Positions 7,808-15,301 of a DNA stretch of 35,736 nucleotides are shown here, in pieces. Source of the DNA: an uncultured beta proteobacterium (lineage in GTDB: Bacteria > Pseudomonadota > Gammaproteobacteria > Burkholderiales > SG8-39); assembly GCA_902826155.1 (NCBI GenBank), contig CADEDU010000062.1, forward strand, positions 8,772 to 44,507. Reading direction: 5' to 3'. The notes beneath the pieces are model-generated. The model was not told the DNA's origin, searched no databases, and worked only from the letters and a program-made list of their open reading frames with translations. Position 1 is the first letter of the stretch. Each line of letters begins with the position of its first letter. Made by a program: the position numbers and the translations under genes.

Positions 7808-9091
7808 TCAATAGCCGAAAAAGCGCGGCAACGCGAGCGGCACTGACGGCACATAGGTGATGAACAGCAGCACGGCAACCTGGATGAGCAGCAGCGGCCA
7901 GATGCGCGCGATCAGGCGCTCGATCCGGACCTTGCCGACCTCCGCGGCCAGGTAGAGCGCGACCCCGACCGGCGGCGTCGCCATGCCGATGGTGAGATTG
8001 ATGCACATGATGATGCCAAAGAGCTTCGGATCGACACCCGCCTGCGTGACCATCGGCAGCAGCACCGGGGTGAGGATGATGATCGCGGCGGTGGTGTCCA
8101 TCAGGCATCCCACCACCAGCAGCAGCGTGTTGACCAGCAGCAGGATCACGACCGGATCGCGCGATATGGCGACCAGCCCCTGCACGATCGCCTGCGGCAC
8201 CGCCTCGGCGGCGAGCAGGTCGGAAAAAATACGCGCCGCACCCACGATGAGCATGATGAAACTGGTGATGACACCGGTGGTGAGCAGGCATTCATAAACG
8301 TCGCGCCACGAGAGCTTGCGAAAAACGAACGCTCCGACCAGACCCGCGTAGAGCACGGCAACTGCGGCCGATTCAGTGGGGGTCATGACGCCCGCGAAGA
8401 TCCCACCGAGAATGATGAACGGCATCAGCAGCGCGAGGATCGCGTAGCGAGCGGTGCGGATCACTTCGGCTATGGAGAATTTCTGCTGCGGCCGTTCGCC
8501 CACCATGACCGCGCGATAGTAGATGTAGCCCATGAGCCCGAATGCGATCAGCAGCCCCGGCACCACGCCTGCCAGGAACAGGCCACCGACCGACGCGCCC
8601 GCGGCCACGGCGTAGATGACCATCGTGATGCTCGGCGGAATGATCGGACCGAGCAGCGACGCGCTGCACGCGATGGCCGTGGCGTACTCGCGCGTATAGC
8701 CTCGCGATGCCATCGCCGGAACCATGATCCGGCCGATCGCGGCGACCTGGGCGAGCGCCGAGCCGGTGTCGAGCGCGAGCATGGTGTTCGACACGACCGT
8801 GGCGTGTCCGAGCCCGCCACGCACATGACCGACCAGCGAGTTGGCGAAGGCGACGAGCCGCTCGGCGATCCCGCCCTTGTTCATCATCTCGCCGGCGAGA
8901 ATGAAGAATGGAATCGCCATCAGCGGAAACGAATCCATGCCGTTGTACATGCTGCTGGGCACGATCAGCAGCGGCGCGCTGTCGCCGATGACGAAGGTGG
9001 CGGCAACAGCCGCGAGCCCGATGCAGAACACGATCGGGATGCCGAGCAACATGAGCACGAGCATGCCGCCGAACAGCGTCAGTCCGACCAT
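7808..9091 (-). CDS. TRAP transporter large permease, DctM type
   Basis: 427 residues, the standard DctM length, almost entirely hydrophobic with about a dozen membrane segments. Family signatures include IPFFILAGEMMNKGGIAERL, the GSALAQVAAIGRIMVPAM stretch, LLGPIIPPSITMVIYA and GVMTPTESAAVAVLYAG (shown in parts), and a late GMATPPVGV motif. It forms the Na+-driven transport channel of a tripartite ATP-independent periplasmic transporter together with the small permease and binding protein encoded directly upstream. Only 14 bases separate it from the small permease gene. Confidence 0.95.
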   Translation of the reverse strand: MVGLTLFGGMLVLMLLGIPIVFCIGLAAVAATFVIGDSAPLLIVPSSMYNGMDSFPLMAIPFFILAGEMMNKGGIAERLVAFANSLVGHVRGGLGHATVVSNTMLALDTGSALAQVAAIGRIMVPAMASRGYTREYATAIACSASLLGPIIPPSITMVIYAVAAGASVGGLFLAGVVPGLLIAFGLMGYIYYRAVMVGERPQQKFSIAEVIRTARYAILALLMPFIILGGIFAGVMTPTESAAVAVLYAGLVGAFVFRKLSWRDVYECLLTTGVITSFIMLIVGAARIFSDLLAAEAVPQAIVQGLVAISRDPVVILLLVNTLLLVVGCLMDTTAAIIILTPVLLPMVTQAGVDPKLFGIIMCINLTIGMATPPVGVALYLAAEVGKVRIERLIARIWPLLLIQVAVLLFITYVPSVPLALPRFFGY

Positions 9092-9105
9092 TGCTGCCGC
9101 CTCGC

Positions 9106-9606
9106 CTAGACCTGCACTTCAGTGAGCGGACGTGCGAGCCGCGCCCATGGGAAGACCATGACCGCCATGAGGTGGTAGCCAAGGAGCAATGCGCCCACCG
9201 GAATCGCGGCATAGGGAATCTGCATCGAGATGCCCAACGCGATCGTCGATTGCATCGATACGCGCCCGGTCAACTGCAATCCCCACCAGAACACGATCGC
9301 GAGGAAGCCGAAGGTCGCGATGCGGCCGGCCAATACGACGAAGGCCCGCATCCGGGGCGACAACGCGTCGATCACGAACTCCACAGCGAGATGAGCGCCA
9401 CGCCGCAGCGCGAGGCCGCCGCCAATCCACGATAGCCAGATCATCGTGTAGCGCGCCAGTTCCTCGACCCATGCAAGCGAATCATTGAGGACGTAGCGCG
9501 TGAACACACCGAGCAGAACCACCACGGTCATCTGCAGCGTGAGATACACGACCAGCCACGACGTAAGAGTGACGAGCAGGTCGTCGAACCGCTTCAAGGC
9601 AGCCAT
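9106..9606 (-). CDS. TRAP transporter small permease, DctQ type
   Basis: 166 residues with four predicted membrane helices, the normal architecture of the small subunit. The segment VFTRYVLNDSLAWVEELARY followed by MIWLSWIGGGLALRRGAHLAV is the usual DctQ signature, with the conserved WxEE-like acidic pair after the second helix. It starts three bases after the stop of the binding-protein gene, so translation is probably coupled. It anchors and completes the DctM permease in the inner membrane. Confidence 0.93.
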   Translation of the reverse strand: MAALKRFDDLLVTLTSWLVVYLTLQMTVVVLLGVFTRYVLNDSLAWVEELARYTMIWLSWIGGGLALRRGAHLAVEFVIDALSPRMRAFVVLAGRIATFGFLAIVFWWGLQLTGRVSMQSTIALGISMQIPYAAIPVGALLLGYHLMAVMVFPWARLARPLTEVQV

Positions 9607-9609
9607 GGA

Positions 9610-10644
9610 TCACATCTTGGACAGCTCGCGCTCGGCCTCGGCAACCGCCTTGATCGCCGAGTCGACCCATTCGTTGCCGATCTCCTTGCGGACCAGCGCT
9701 TCGGCCGGTGGACGACCCAGCGTGCGGAACTGTTCGAACTCGGCGGCGGTCGGCACGTAGACCTGGATGCCCTGTTTCTTCAGATTCTCGATCGCCGCGC
9801 GCTCCAACAGGAATGCCTGCGAACGGCCGATGGTCGTGGCCAGATGCGCACTCGACACGACGAGCTGCTTCAGATCAGCCGACAGCCCCTGCAGGAACTT
9901 CTCGTTCACCATCGCGGTGTGCACGCTATACAGATGCCGGTTGAGCGTGAGGAATTTCTGCTGCTCGAAGAACTTCATGCTGAAGAACAGCCCGGGTGGA
10001 TTCTCCATGCCGTCCACGACCTTCTGCTGGAGCGCGGTATAGACCTCGGTCCAGGAGATCGGCGTCGGATTGCCGCCCAGGCCGCGGATCATCGCCATGT
10101 GCACCGCGTTCTCGCCGGTGCGGATCTTCAAGCCTTTCAGGTCGGCCGGCGTCTTGATGACCTGCTTGGAATTGAACAGGCTGCGAAAGCCGCTCTCGAT
10201 GTGTCCCAACACGCGCACGCCGGCGGCCTTGCGGAATTCTTCCGCGTAACGCTGACCGAACGGTCCGTCGAGCACCTGCCAGGCAACCTGCGAGGAGCTG
10301 AACAGGAACGGCATACCCAGCACGAGCGCCGGCTTGAAGAAGAACGGCTGGGTGATCTCGGACACCAGCAGCATCTGATTGATGCCGTTCTGCACGCGCT
10401 CGAGTTGCTGGCGCTCGTTGCCGGCGGCGTTGTTGCCGAGGATGCGCACCTCGAGCTTGCCGCCCGAACCGCTCTCCACTGCTTCCTTGAAGACGAGCGC
10501 CCACGCGTGTTGACCTGAATCGAGCGCCTCGGGCATGCCGTGCGAGAGCCGGATTACGGAAGGCGCCTGCGCCTGTGCAACGCCCCACGACACCACTCCA
10601 GCGAGAAGCACGCCGGCAATACGGATCCACCTTGCCTTCTTCAT
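9610..10644 (-). CDS. TRAP transporter solute-binding protein, DctP family
   Basis: 344 residues from ATG 10644, chosen because CAAAGGAGAT precedes it and the product begins with a good signal peptide (MKKARWIRIAGVLLAGVVSW, cleaved after AQAQA). The open frame runs further upstream but that part overlaps the next intergenic region. The mature protein shows the DctP pattern: IRLSHGMPE, GGKLEVRILGNN, the central hinge LKGLKIRTGENA with the arginine that binds a ligand carboxylate in this family, and WTEVYTALQQKVVDGMENP. It captures an organic acid-like solute in the periplasm for the DctQM permease. It is the first gene of a five-gene minus-strand operon ending with the cyclodeaminase-like gene. 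Operator site 2 lies about 110 bp upstream and may control it. Confidence 0.93.
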   Translation of the reverse strand: MKKARWIRIAGVLLAGVVSWGVAQAQAPSVIRLSHGMPEALDSGQHAWALVFKEAVESGSGGKLEVRILGNNAAGNERQQLERVQNGINQMLLVSEITQPFFFKPALVLGMPFLFSSSQVAWQVLDGPFGQRYAEEFRKAAGVRVLGHIESGFRSLFNSKQVIKTPADLKGLKIRTGENAVHMAMIRGLGGNPTPISWTEVYTALQQKVVDGMENPPGLFFSMKFFEQQKFLTLNRHLYSVHTAMVNEKFLQGLSADLKQLVVSSAHLATTIGRSQAFLLERAAIENLKKQGIQVYVPTAAEFEQFRTLGRPPAEALVRKEIGNEWVDSAIKAVAEAERELSKM

Positions 10645-10750
10645 CGTTGCATCTCCTTTGTTGTGCTCGTTCTTGCGTGCATGCGGTGCGCACTGCGCGT
10701 GAATCGAAGGACGGTCGGCGCATCGAATCGCTTGGCCGATGCCTGCGCGA

Positions 10751-10768
10751 TTGGATATCCGTATCCAT
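10751..10768. promoter_or_regulatory. Operator site 2 between the TRAP operon and the MDR gene
   Basis: TTGGATATCCGTATCCAT carries the same half sites and 6-bp spacer as sites 1, 3 and 4 (13/18 identical to site 1). It lies between two divergent transcription units, so one bound regulator could act on both. Confidence 0.65.
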
Positions 10769-10779
10769 TTTGCTAGTCT
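10751..10779 (+). promoter_or_regulatory. Candidate promoter for the MDR oxidoreductase gene
   Basis: TTGGAT (10751-10756) and TAGTCT (10774-10779) are 17 bp apart. The -35-like element coincides with the left half of operator site 2. Transcription would start near 10786, which argues against using the in-frame ATG at 10780 and supports the ATG at 10918. Confidence 0.4.
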
Positions 10780-10917
10780 ATGTCCGATCTTTCGCGTGCC
10801 GCAACAACGCACCTGAAGCGTGCAAGCGCGTACGCCGTGGTGCATTGCTGGCGCAATCGCGCGATCGAGGGCTCGCTCACCGAGCGTCTCGACAAAATCC
10901 GACCGAGACCCAAGCAC

Positions 10918-11895
10918 ATGAAGGCAGCCGTCATCGAAGCGCAGGGCGGACTCGAGCATCTCGTGTATCGCGATTGGCCCGATCCGGTCCCACGCGATGG
11001 TGAGGTGCTGGTGCGTATTCGCGGCTGTGGCCTGAATCATCTCGACATCTTCGTGCGGCGCGGCATGCCGGGCTTTCCGGTGCCGATGCCATTCATTTCC
11101 GGCGGCGACATGGCTGGAGAGATCGCGGCGCTCGGGCCGGGTGTGTCGGGCTGGAAAGTAGGCGATCGCGTCGCGCTCCACCCGGTCACGCACGAAGGCA
11201 TGATGGGCGAAGAGATCCCCGGCGGCATGGCAGAGTTGGTTCGCGTGCCCACCGCCAACCTGATTCGCGTTGCCGATCACCTCGATCTGGTGACGGCAGC
11301 GGCCGTGCCGATTGCCTACGGCACCGCGATTCGCATGCTGTTCGAGATCGGCAAGGTGCAGGCAAACGACTTGGTGTTGATTCTCGGCGCCTCAGGCGGG
11401 GTTGGCGTGGCCTGTCTGCAGCTATGCAAGATGATCGGCGCACGCGTGATCGCCGCGGCCGGCTCCGCCGCAAAGTGCGCGCGCCTCGCCGAACTCGGCG
11501 CCGATCACACCATCGACTACGCAGCCGAGGACTTCAGCAAAGCCGCCTGGCGGCTCTCGGGCAAGGCCGGTGTGGACGTGGTCATCAACTACACCGGCGG
11601 CGACACCTGGGTGCCGTCGATTCGCACGCTCAAGCCGCGCGGCAAGCTTCTCACCTGCGGCGCAACCGCGGGCTTCGAGACCGCGAACGACATGCGTTTC
11701 ATCTGGGTGCGCGAATTGCAGATCCTGGGCTCGAACGGCTACTCGAAAGACGACGTGGCCAAAGGCATCCAGTTCGCGGCCGAAGGTCGCTGCAAACCGG
11801 AGGTAAGCCACGTCATGCCGCTGGCAAAGGCGCGCGAAGCCGAGCGGCTGATGGAACAGCGCGATTTCGTCGGCAAGATCGTCCTCGTGCCCTGA
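10918..11895 (+). CDS. MDR-family NAD(P)-dependent oxidoreductase, quinone oxidoreductase/zinc-binding dehydrogenase-like
   Basis: 325 residues from ATG 10918 (MKAAVIEAQGG), the normal start pattern of medium-chain dehydrogenases/reductases. An in-frame ATG at 10780 would add 46 residues that match nothing in the family and would overlap the predicted transcription start. The GroES-like domain contains GCGLNHLDIFVRRG and GDMAGEIAALGPGV; the Rossmann domain has LILGASGGVGVACLQL and later GADHTIDY. The cysteine lobe that binds structural zinc in alcohol dehydrogenases is absent (ALHPVTHEGMMGEEIPGG instead), so it is closer to the quinone oxidoreductase/enoyl reductase type despite retaining the catalytic-site-like Cys37. 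It probably oxidises or reduces a pathway intermediate. It converges with the acyl-CoA ligase gene, 16 bp away. Confidence 0.85.
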   Translation: MKAAVIEAQGGLEHLVYRDWPDPVPRDGEVLVRIRGCGLNHLDIFVRRGMPGFPVPMPFISGGDMAGEIAALGPGVSGWKVGDRVALHPVTHEGMMGEEIPGGMAELVRVPTANLIRVADHLDLVTAAAVPIAYGTAIRMLFEIGKVQANDLVLILGASGGVGVACLQLCKMIGARVIAAAGSAAKCARLAELGADHTIDYAAEDFSKAAWRLSGKAGVDVVINYTGGDTWVPSIRTLKPRGKLLTCGATAGFETANDMRFIWVRELQILGSNGYSKDDVAKGIQFAAEGRCKPEVSHVMPLAKAREAERLMEQRDFVGKIVLVP

Positions 11896-11911
11896 TCTGG
11901 GGCAGGCCCGC

Positions 11912-13468
11912 TCAATCCGCGATCGGCGCGCCCGCGGCGAGTTGTGCCTTCATCCGCGCTTTGTCAGGCTTTCCCGCTGAACTCAGCGGTATCTCCTCGA
12001 CGATCATCACGCGGCGCGGATGCGCATAGGCGGGGCCGTTCGCAAGTGCATGCGACTTCAGATCGCCGGCACTGAGCCTGGAACCCGGACGCACCACGAC
12101 CATCGCCGCCGGCACGAACCCCTTCACGTCGTGCGCAACCGGCACCACGCAGGCATCTGTGACATCCGGATGCTTGAGCAGCACGCTCTCCACTTCGCGC
12201 GGATAGATGTTTTCGCCGCCGCAGCTGAACATATCGTCGACGCGGCCCAGGAAGAAAAAGAAACCGTCGCGGTCACGCCGGAACAAGTCACCGGTGCGCA
12301 GCCAACCCTCGACGATGCGTTCGCCGGTGAGGTCCGGACGGTTGTGATAGCCGTCGGTCACGCACGGACTACGGGTCCACAACTCGCCTTCGTCAGCGTC
12401 GTGCGCACCATCGGCCGAGACGAGCTTGACCTCGTAGCCTTCGCCGATCACGCCAGCGCTGCCCGGTGGGGTATGGCGCCCGTCGGTGGGGGCGCGCAAC
12501 GGGCCGCCCGCCTCGGTCAGGCCGTAGCTCTCCTTGATCTTCACGTTCGGGAAAAGCCGTTCGAGATTGCGCACGAGTTCCGGCGGCACCACAGCCGAAC
12601 CGATCGAGAACAGCTTGAGCGCATCGAAATCCAGCGTGCGGATCAACGCCTCGTGCTGCAGGATCATCGAGAAGATCGCCGGCACACCGCCCACGAAAGT
12701 GGCGCGCTCCTCAGCGAGCGATTGCAGGAACGCCCGCGGCTCGTACTTCGGCATGAGCACCGCCTTCGCGCCCGCGAACAGGTTCGGCTTGATCGTGCCG
12801 CGCATCGCGTTCTTGTGAAACAGCGGCACGGTGACCAGCCCGACCTCATCCGCACTGGTCGGCCAGCGCTCCTCGGTAGTGCGGATGCTCCAGAGCATGC
12901 CCGCATGAGTGAGGCGCGCCCCCTTGGGCTTGCCGGTCGAACCGGCGGTATAGGGCTGAAACCCGATGCCATCCGGACTGGTCATCGGAGCGAGCGCCGG
13001 CAAACCAGGACGCATCGCATCTTCATAGCCGACCCAGCCTGAAGACGGCTTCACATCGAGGATCACGCGATGCCGAACGCCCAGCCGCTCGGCCAGCGCG
13101 ATGCCGACGGGGCATACCTCCTGATCGAGGATGACGCCGGTGGCGCCTGCGTCACGCAACATGAACTCGAGATTCGACTCGACCTGGCGCACATTGAGCG
13201 GCACCGCGACCAGGCCGGCTCGCATCACCCCGAAGAAGGCTTCGAGGTACTCGTTGCGATTTCCGACCAGGATGGCAATGCGCTCACCAGGCAGTGCGCC
13301 GAACGACTGCATGAACGCGCCCACCGCGTCGGTGCGCCGGTCGAGATCAGCGTACGTGAACGATCGTCGCCGACCACCCCAGAGATCCACGATCGCGACA
13401 CGGTCAGGCACACGCGCCGCGGTGGGAGAAAAGAAAAAACCGAGATTGTCCCGGCGTGGGTCGGACAA
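11912..13468 (-). CDS. AMP-dependent acyl-CoA synthetase/ligase
   Basis: 518 residues from TTG 13468, chosen because GAGGAG lies 8 bases upstream; the ATG at 13525 would add 19 residues without a ribosome site. ANL-superfamily motifs are present in order: P-loop YTAGSTGKPKGA, ESYGLTEAGG, the adenylate-binding GEGYEVKLV and WLRTGDL segments, the hinge GRVDDMFSCGGENIYPREVE and a C-terminal lysine in SSAGKPDKARM. The enzyme activates a carboxylic acid to an acyl-CoA with ATP and CoA in the cytoplasm. Chain-length or aromatic specificity cannot be read here. The P-loop has Ala-Gly-Ser where Ser-Gly-Thr is commoner. It is divergent from the thioesterase gene across operator site 3, so the island can both make and hydrolyse CoA thioesters. 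Confidence 0.9.
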   Translation of the reverse strand: MSDPRRDNLGFFFSPTAARVPDRVAIVDLWGGRRRSFTYADLDRRTDAVGAFMQSFGALPGERIAILVGNRNEYLEAFFGVMRAGLVAVPLNVRQVESNLEFMLRDAGATGVILDQEVCPVGIALAERLGVRHRVILDVKPSSGWVGYEDAMRPGLPALAPMTSPDGIGFQPYTAGSTGKPKGARLTHAGMLWSIRTTEERWPTSADEVGLVTVPLFHKNAMRGTIKPNLFAGAKAVLMPKYEPRAFLQSLAEERATFVGGVPAIFSMILQHEALIRTLDFDALKLFSIGSAVVPPELVRNLERLFPNVKIKESYGLTEAGGPLRAPTDGRHTPPGSAGVIGEGYEVKLVSADGAHDADEGELWTRSPCVTDGYHNRPDLTGERIVEGWLRTGDLFRRDRDGFFFFLGRVDDMFSCGGENIYPREVESVLLKHPDVTDACVVPVAHDVKGFVPAAMVVVRPGSRLSAGDLKSHALANGPAYAHPRRVMIVEEIPLSSAGKPDKARMKAQLAAGAPIAD

Positions 13469-13476
13469 CGCGTTGA

Positions 13477-13482
13477 CTCCTC
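13477..13482 (-). promoter_or_regulatory. Shine-Dalgarno deciding a TTG start
   Basis: On the minus strand GAGGAG is followed by 8 bases and TTG. It is the best ribosome-binding site near the ligase gene and fixes the start at 13468 instead of the upstream ATG. Confidence 0.65.
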
Positions 13483-13531
13483 GAATCGAGTTTGACGCCT
13501 GGAGTTCGCAGGCTGGTGATCGCAACCAGAA

Positions 13532-13549
13532 ATGGATACACGCATCCAG
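13532..13549. promoter_or_regulatory. Operator site 3 between the ligase and thioesterase genes
   Basis: ATGGATACACGCATCCAG has TGGAT and ATCCA halves separated by six bases. Its reverse complement is 14/18 identical to operator site 1. It lies in a divergent intergenic region, as do sites 2 and 4. Confidence 0.6.
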
Positions 13550-13563
13550 TGCTTTGCTATTCT
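13535..13563 (+). promoter_or_regulatory. Candidate promoter for the thioesterase-M20 operon
   Basis: The -10-like TATTCT (13558-13563), preceded by GC exactly as at the site 1 promoter, lies 17 bp after a poor -35 (GATACA) inside operator site 3. The shared GCTATTCT and position relative to the operator support it more than the -35 does. Confidence 0.4.
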
Positions 13564-13597
13564 AGTTTTGAGTTACGGTGACCGTCCATCACACACC

Positions 13598-14038
13598 ATG
13601 TCCAATCCCGATCCCGCCGCATCGTTTGCATCGACATTCGAGTTCCTCGCTGCGAACATCGCGCGCCCCCCCCTTCACGGCTGGCTGAAACCGCAGCTCG
13701 TGGCACTGGACGAGCAGACCGGCGAAGTACGCATGCGCCTGCCCGTGCGTGAAGAATTTCGTCGCGATCCCGATCGCCCCGATGTGCACGGCGGCATCAT
13801 CACGGCGCTCGCCGACATGGCCGGACACGCGGCGGTGGCCGCGCGCGTCAAGCACGGCGTGCCCACGATCGATCTGCGCGTCGATTTCCTGCGCATGGCC
13901 GCAGGCAGCATGCTCGAAGCCAGCGCGACCCTGGTGAAGTGCGGACGATCCATCGCGGTCGCCGACATTCGCATCACCGACGATGCCGGTCGACTCGTGG
14001 CCGTGGGCCGTGGGGCGTTTTCGACGCGGGAGGGATGA
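13598..14038 (+). CDS. PaaI-type hotdog-fold acyl-CoA thioesterase
   Basis: 146 residues from ATG 13598; an upstream in-frame ATG (13532) lies inside operator site 3 and upstream of the predicted transcription start, so it is not used. The family motif HGGIITALADMAGHAA, in which the backbone and Asp/Asn-region of the central helix form the active site, is followed by the strand TIDLRVDFLRMA and a late GRSIAVADIRITDDAGRLVAVGRG. Such enzymes form tetramers and hydrolyse CoA thioesters in the cytoplasm, often clearing dead-end CoA esters in aromatic or fatty-acid breakdown. Its stop overlaps the start of the M20 gene. Confidence 0.88.
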   Translation: MSNPDPAASFASTFEFLAANIARPPLHGWLKPQLVALDEQTGEVRMRLPVREEFRRDPDRPDVHGGIITALADMAGHAAVAARVKHGVPTIDLRVDFLRMAAGSMLEASATLVKCGRSIAVADIRITDDAGRLVAVGRGAFSTREG

Positions 14039-15219
14039 TGATCGCTGCCATGAGAGACGCCGATCTGATGCAGCCGGCCGTACTGGCCGAACTGGCGAGC
14101 CAGCTCGTTCGCGTTCCCAGCCCACAAACCGAGCGCATGGAGATGGAGCCCGCGGTGCAAAGCTTCATCGGTGATTGCGTCGAGCCGCTGCTCAAGGCGT
14201 GGGGGCTGACGACGCGCCGCGACACCATGGGCAGTCTGGTGGCTGAATGTGGTCCCGCCAGCGCCCAAGAAAGCGTGATCGTGATGACCTACGCGATGAC
14301 GCATCCGCAGTCGTCGATGCGCGATCCGTTTGCAGGCGAGTTCGTGCAGACGGCAGAAGGCCAAGCAGTACGCGGGCGCGGCGTATCGGAGCAGAAAGGG
14401 GCGCTCGCCGCCGCCCTGGCTGTATTGCAGCGTCTGCTGCCGCAACGGAGCGCGATGAAGCACCGGCTCGTCTTCGCGCTGTGCTCGGCCGGCGAGACCG
14501 GGAGGCACGATGCAGTCGACCACATCTTCCGCAGCCTGCCGAATCGTCCCCGGCTCGGAATCGTCGCGATCGGCTCGAACGGCCGCGTCGCGCTCGGCAA
14601 CAAGGGCCGGATCGACGTCGAGGTCGAGATCGGCGGCAAGGCCGCGCACTCCAGTTCGCCCTGGGCAGGTGTCAACGCGATCGACGGTGCACGTGCGGTG
14701 CTCGATCGCCTGGCGAACCTGCCGCTGGGTGATGCGAAACATCCGCACCTGGGCAGCGCTTCGATCACCTCGACCGCGATCGAAAGCTGGCCCAAGGCCA
14801 CGCACACCATACAAAACCGTGTTCGCCTGGTGTTCGATCGGCGGCTCCTGCCCGGAGAGGATGTCGACACCGCGTTCGCCGCCATCGTCACCGCCGCCAC
14901 GTCGGCGTCCGGCACATGGTCGGTCGATGTGCGCCGCGGTCCATTCATGTACCCCTGCGCGATAGCCGCCGATGGCGAGTTCATGCGGCACGTCCGCGCG
15001 GGTCACGCGGCCCATGGGTTGCCCGCGCCGGACACTTACTGGAGTCACGCCGCGCTCGATGCGGGGTACCTGCAAGTCAACGGCTGCGAGTCGTCGATGT
15101 GGGGCCCGGGCCGCATCGAGCAGTTCCATGCCGACGAGGAAGTGCTGCTCGTCTCGGAGCTGTCGGACGGCGCGAAGGCCTATCTCGGATTCCTCGAAAG
15201 CGCGCTTCGGCTGCGCTGA
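14035..15219 (+). CDS. M20-family hydrolase with atypical metal-site motifs
   Basis: 394 residues from ATG 14035, which overlaps the thioesterase stop (ATGATGA) behind GGGAGGG. Overall layout is that of ArgE/DapE-type M20 hydrolases with a catalytic domain interrupted by a dimerisation domain starting around GRIDVEVEIGGKAAHSSSP (in parts). The metal motifs deviate. Instead of the usual HxD block there is MTYAMTHPQSSM with H90; instead of GRGxxDxKG there is GRGVSEQKG, so Glu119 replaces the bridging Asp; and the EE pair is AGETG with a single Glu154. The final metal histidine is probably in the C-terminal GRIEQFHADEE. It would hydrolyse an amide or ester in the cytoplasm with an altered or reduced metal centre. 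Similar divergent M20 members occur, but I cannot name a substrate. Confidence 0.82.
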   Translation: MMIAAMRDADLMQPAVLAELASQLVRVPSPQTERMEMEPAVQSFIGDCVEPLLKAWGLTTRRDTMGSLVAECGPASAQESVIVMTYAMTHPQSSMRDPFAGEFVQTAEGQAVRGRGVSEQKGALAAALAVLQRLLPQRSAMKHRLVFALCSAGETGRHDAVDHIFRSLPNRPRLGIVAIGSNGRVALGNKGRIDVEVEIGGKAAHSSSPWAGVNAIDGARAVLDRLANLPLGDAKHPHLGSASITSTAIESWPKATHTIQNRVRLVFDRRLLPGEDVDTAFAAIVTAATSASGTWSVDVRRGPFMYPCAIAADGEFMRHVRAGHAAHGLPAPDTYWSHAALDAGYLQVNGCESSMWGPGRIEQFHADEEVLLVSELSDGAKAYLGFLESALRLR

Positions 15220-15301
15220 TCCGTAGCACTGCACCTCGGGTGTGACGCTACAGCTCTGGTGGGACGCGGCACCTATGAACCGGTGAACCGCCCGGTCCGC
15301 C

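Noticed and set aside
10780..10917. 46-codon N-terminal extension of the MDR oxidoreductase
   Set aside because: It starts at about the predicted transcription start next to operator site 2, and MKAAVIEAQGG at 10918 is the standard family N-terminus.
13675..15234. 519-codon minus-strand frame opposite the thioesterase and M20 genes
   Set aside because: Composition is that of an antisense frame; the plus strand carries two recognisable coupled enzymes.
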